From: an uncultured Planctomycetales bacterium
GTDB taxonomy: Bacteria > Planctomycetota > Planctomycetia > Isosphaerales > Isosphaeraceae
NCBI GenBank assembly: GCA_937907525.1
Contig: CALCIB010000174.1
Span: 1-14,587, forward strand
Reading direction: 5' to 3'
DNA length: 14,587 bases
Below are positions 13,905-14,587 of this stretch, piece by piece. The notes beneath the pieces are model-generated. The model saw only the letters and a list, made by a program, of their open reading frames with translations. It was not told the DNA's origin and did not search any database. A program made the position numbers and the translations under genes. The number at the start of each line of letters is the position of its first letter. Position 1 is the stretch's first letter.

Positions 13905-14587
13905 GTGAAAATCGCAGTGATCGGGACGGGTTACGTCGGGCTGGTCCAGGGGACCTGCCTGGCCGAGAGCGGCAACGACGTCGTCTGCGTCGACAAGGAC
14001 GCCGCGAAGATCGAGGGCCTGAAACAAGGGAGGATCCCGATCTACGAGCCGGGGCTCGCCGAGCTGGTCCATCGCAACCACCGCGACGGCCGGCTCAAGT
14101 TCTCCACCGAGCTGGCCGCGGGGATCGCCGACGCCGAGATCGTCTTCATCGCCGTCGGCACCCCCCAGGGGGACGACGGCGGCGCCGACCTCTCCGGCGT
14201 CTTCGCCGTCGGAAGACAGATCGCCGAGAACTTGAACGGCCCCAAGGTCGTCGTCATCAAGAGCACCGTCCCGGTCGGCACCAACGCCGAGCTGACCCGC
14301 CGGATGACCGAGATCGCCAAGGCCCCCTTCGACGTCGCCAACAACCCCGAGTTCCTCAAGGAAGGGGCGGCGCTCGACGACTTCAACAAGCCCGACCGCG
14401 TCGTCGTCGGCGTCCGTCGCGCCGAGGTCGCCGAGAAACTCCACGACCTGTACGCGCCGTTTCTGCGCACCGACCGGCCGTTTTTGGTCATGTCGCCGGA
14501 AAGCGCCGAGATGACCAAGTATGTCGCCAACTGCCTGCTGGCGACCAAGATCAGCTTCATCAACGAGATGGCCAACCTCTGCGAGGC
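13905..14587 (+). CDS. ugd: UDP-glucose 6-dehydrogenase, N-terminal part
   Basis: Oxidises UDP-glucose to UDP-glucuronate using two NAD+, feeding polysaccharide synthesis. The first 227 residues are present; the gene continues beyond the right edge, so the catalytic cysteine region is not seen. The start is GTG at 13905 with GAGGA 8 bases upstream. Visible marks: the NAD-binding GTGYVG (7-12), D30 at the end of the second strand, YEPGL (47-51), VGTPQGDDGGADLS (84-97), STVPVGT (120-126), NPEFLKEGAALDDF (147-160) and EMTKYVANCLLATKISFINE (202-221). A second family member such as UDP-ManNAc dehydrogenase is less likely given the NPEFLKEG and KISFINEMANLCE pattern. The glycosyltransferase upstream on the same strand is a likely functional partner. 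Confidence 0.95.
   Translation, partial: MKIAVIGTGYVGLVQGTCLAESGNDVVCVDKDAAKIEGLKQGRIPIYEPGLAELVHRNHRDGRLKFSTELAAGIADAEIVFIAVGTPQGDDGGADLSGVFAVGRQIAENLNGPKVVVIKSTVPVGTNAELTRRMTEIAKAPFDVANNPEFLKEGAALDDFNKPDRVVVGVRRAEVAEKLHDLYAPFLRTDRPFLVMSPESAEMTKYVANCLLATKISFINEMANLCE

Noticed and set aside
11814..14444. Very long minus-strand open frame (876 codons) opposite the glycosyltransferase and ugd
   Set aside because: It is antisense to two well-supported genes, has low-complexity Asp/Gly/Arg/Val composition, and reflects the scarcity of stop codons at high GC.

Overview
The window is high-GC bacterial chromosome and most probably comes from a planctomycete of the Isosphaeraceae type (Paludisphaera, Singulisphaera, Isosphaera and relatives). 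The pointers are a SecD-SecF fusion behind tgt and yajC, a TPR protein ending in two RNA polymerase alpha-CTD-like domains, a roughly 600-residue aspartate kinase with four ACT repeats, frequent GTG/TTG starts, and short C/T-rich palindromic repeats between genes. The assignment rests on protein character alone.

Left block, minus strand, positions 8380 down to 66: TPR/alpha-CTD protein, tgt (tRNA-guanine transglycosylase), yajC, secDF, then a CPA1-type cation/proton antiporter with a C-terminal RCK_C domain. tgt-yajC-secD-secF is a classical conserved cluster. Here it is interrupted by palindromic repeat elements, one between the TPR gene and tgt (6801-6971) and one between yajC and secDF (4879-5040). 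A single hairpin of the same flavour lies between secDF and the antiporter, a fragment forms the antiporter's last codons, and half an element sits at the left edge.

Middle block, 8540 to 10130: the most accessory-looking part. It holds a plus-strand DUF3800 protein that ends in a perfect 20-bp inverted repeat, about 370 bp with no convincing gene, and a minus-strand HigA-like antitoxin with no visible toxin, placed 44 bp after lysC.

Right block: lysC (minus strand, 11964 to 10174), a 365-bp divergent intergenic region with two small hairpins, a family 4 glycosyltransferase (plus strand), and the start of UDP-glucose 6-dehydrogenase, which runs off the right edge. The last two suggest the border of a polysaccharide locus.

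I found no CRISPR array, rRNA, tRNA, integrase or transposase, and no clearly novel multi-gene system. The points most worth following are the paired palindromic elements, whose inner stems change sequence yet stay palindromic; the tandem alpha-CTD/TPR protein; the enlarged periplasmic part of the SecF half; and the DUF3800/hairpin/solitary-antitoxin island.
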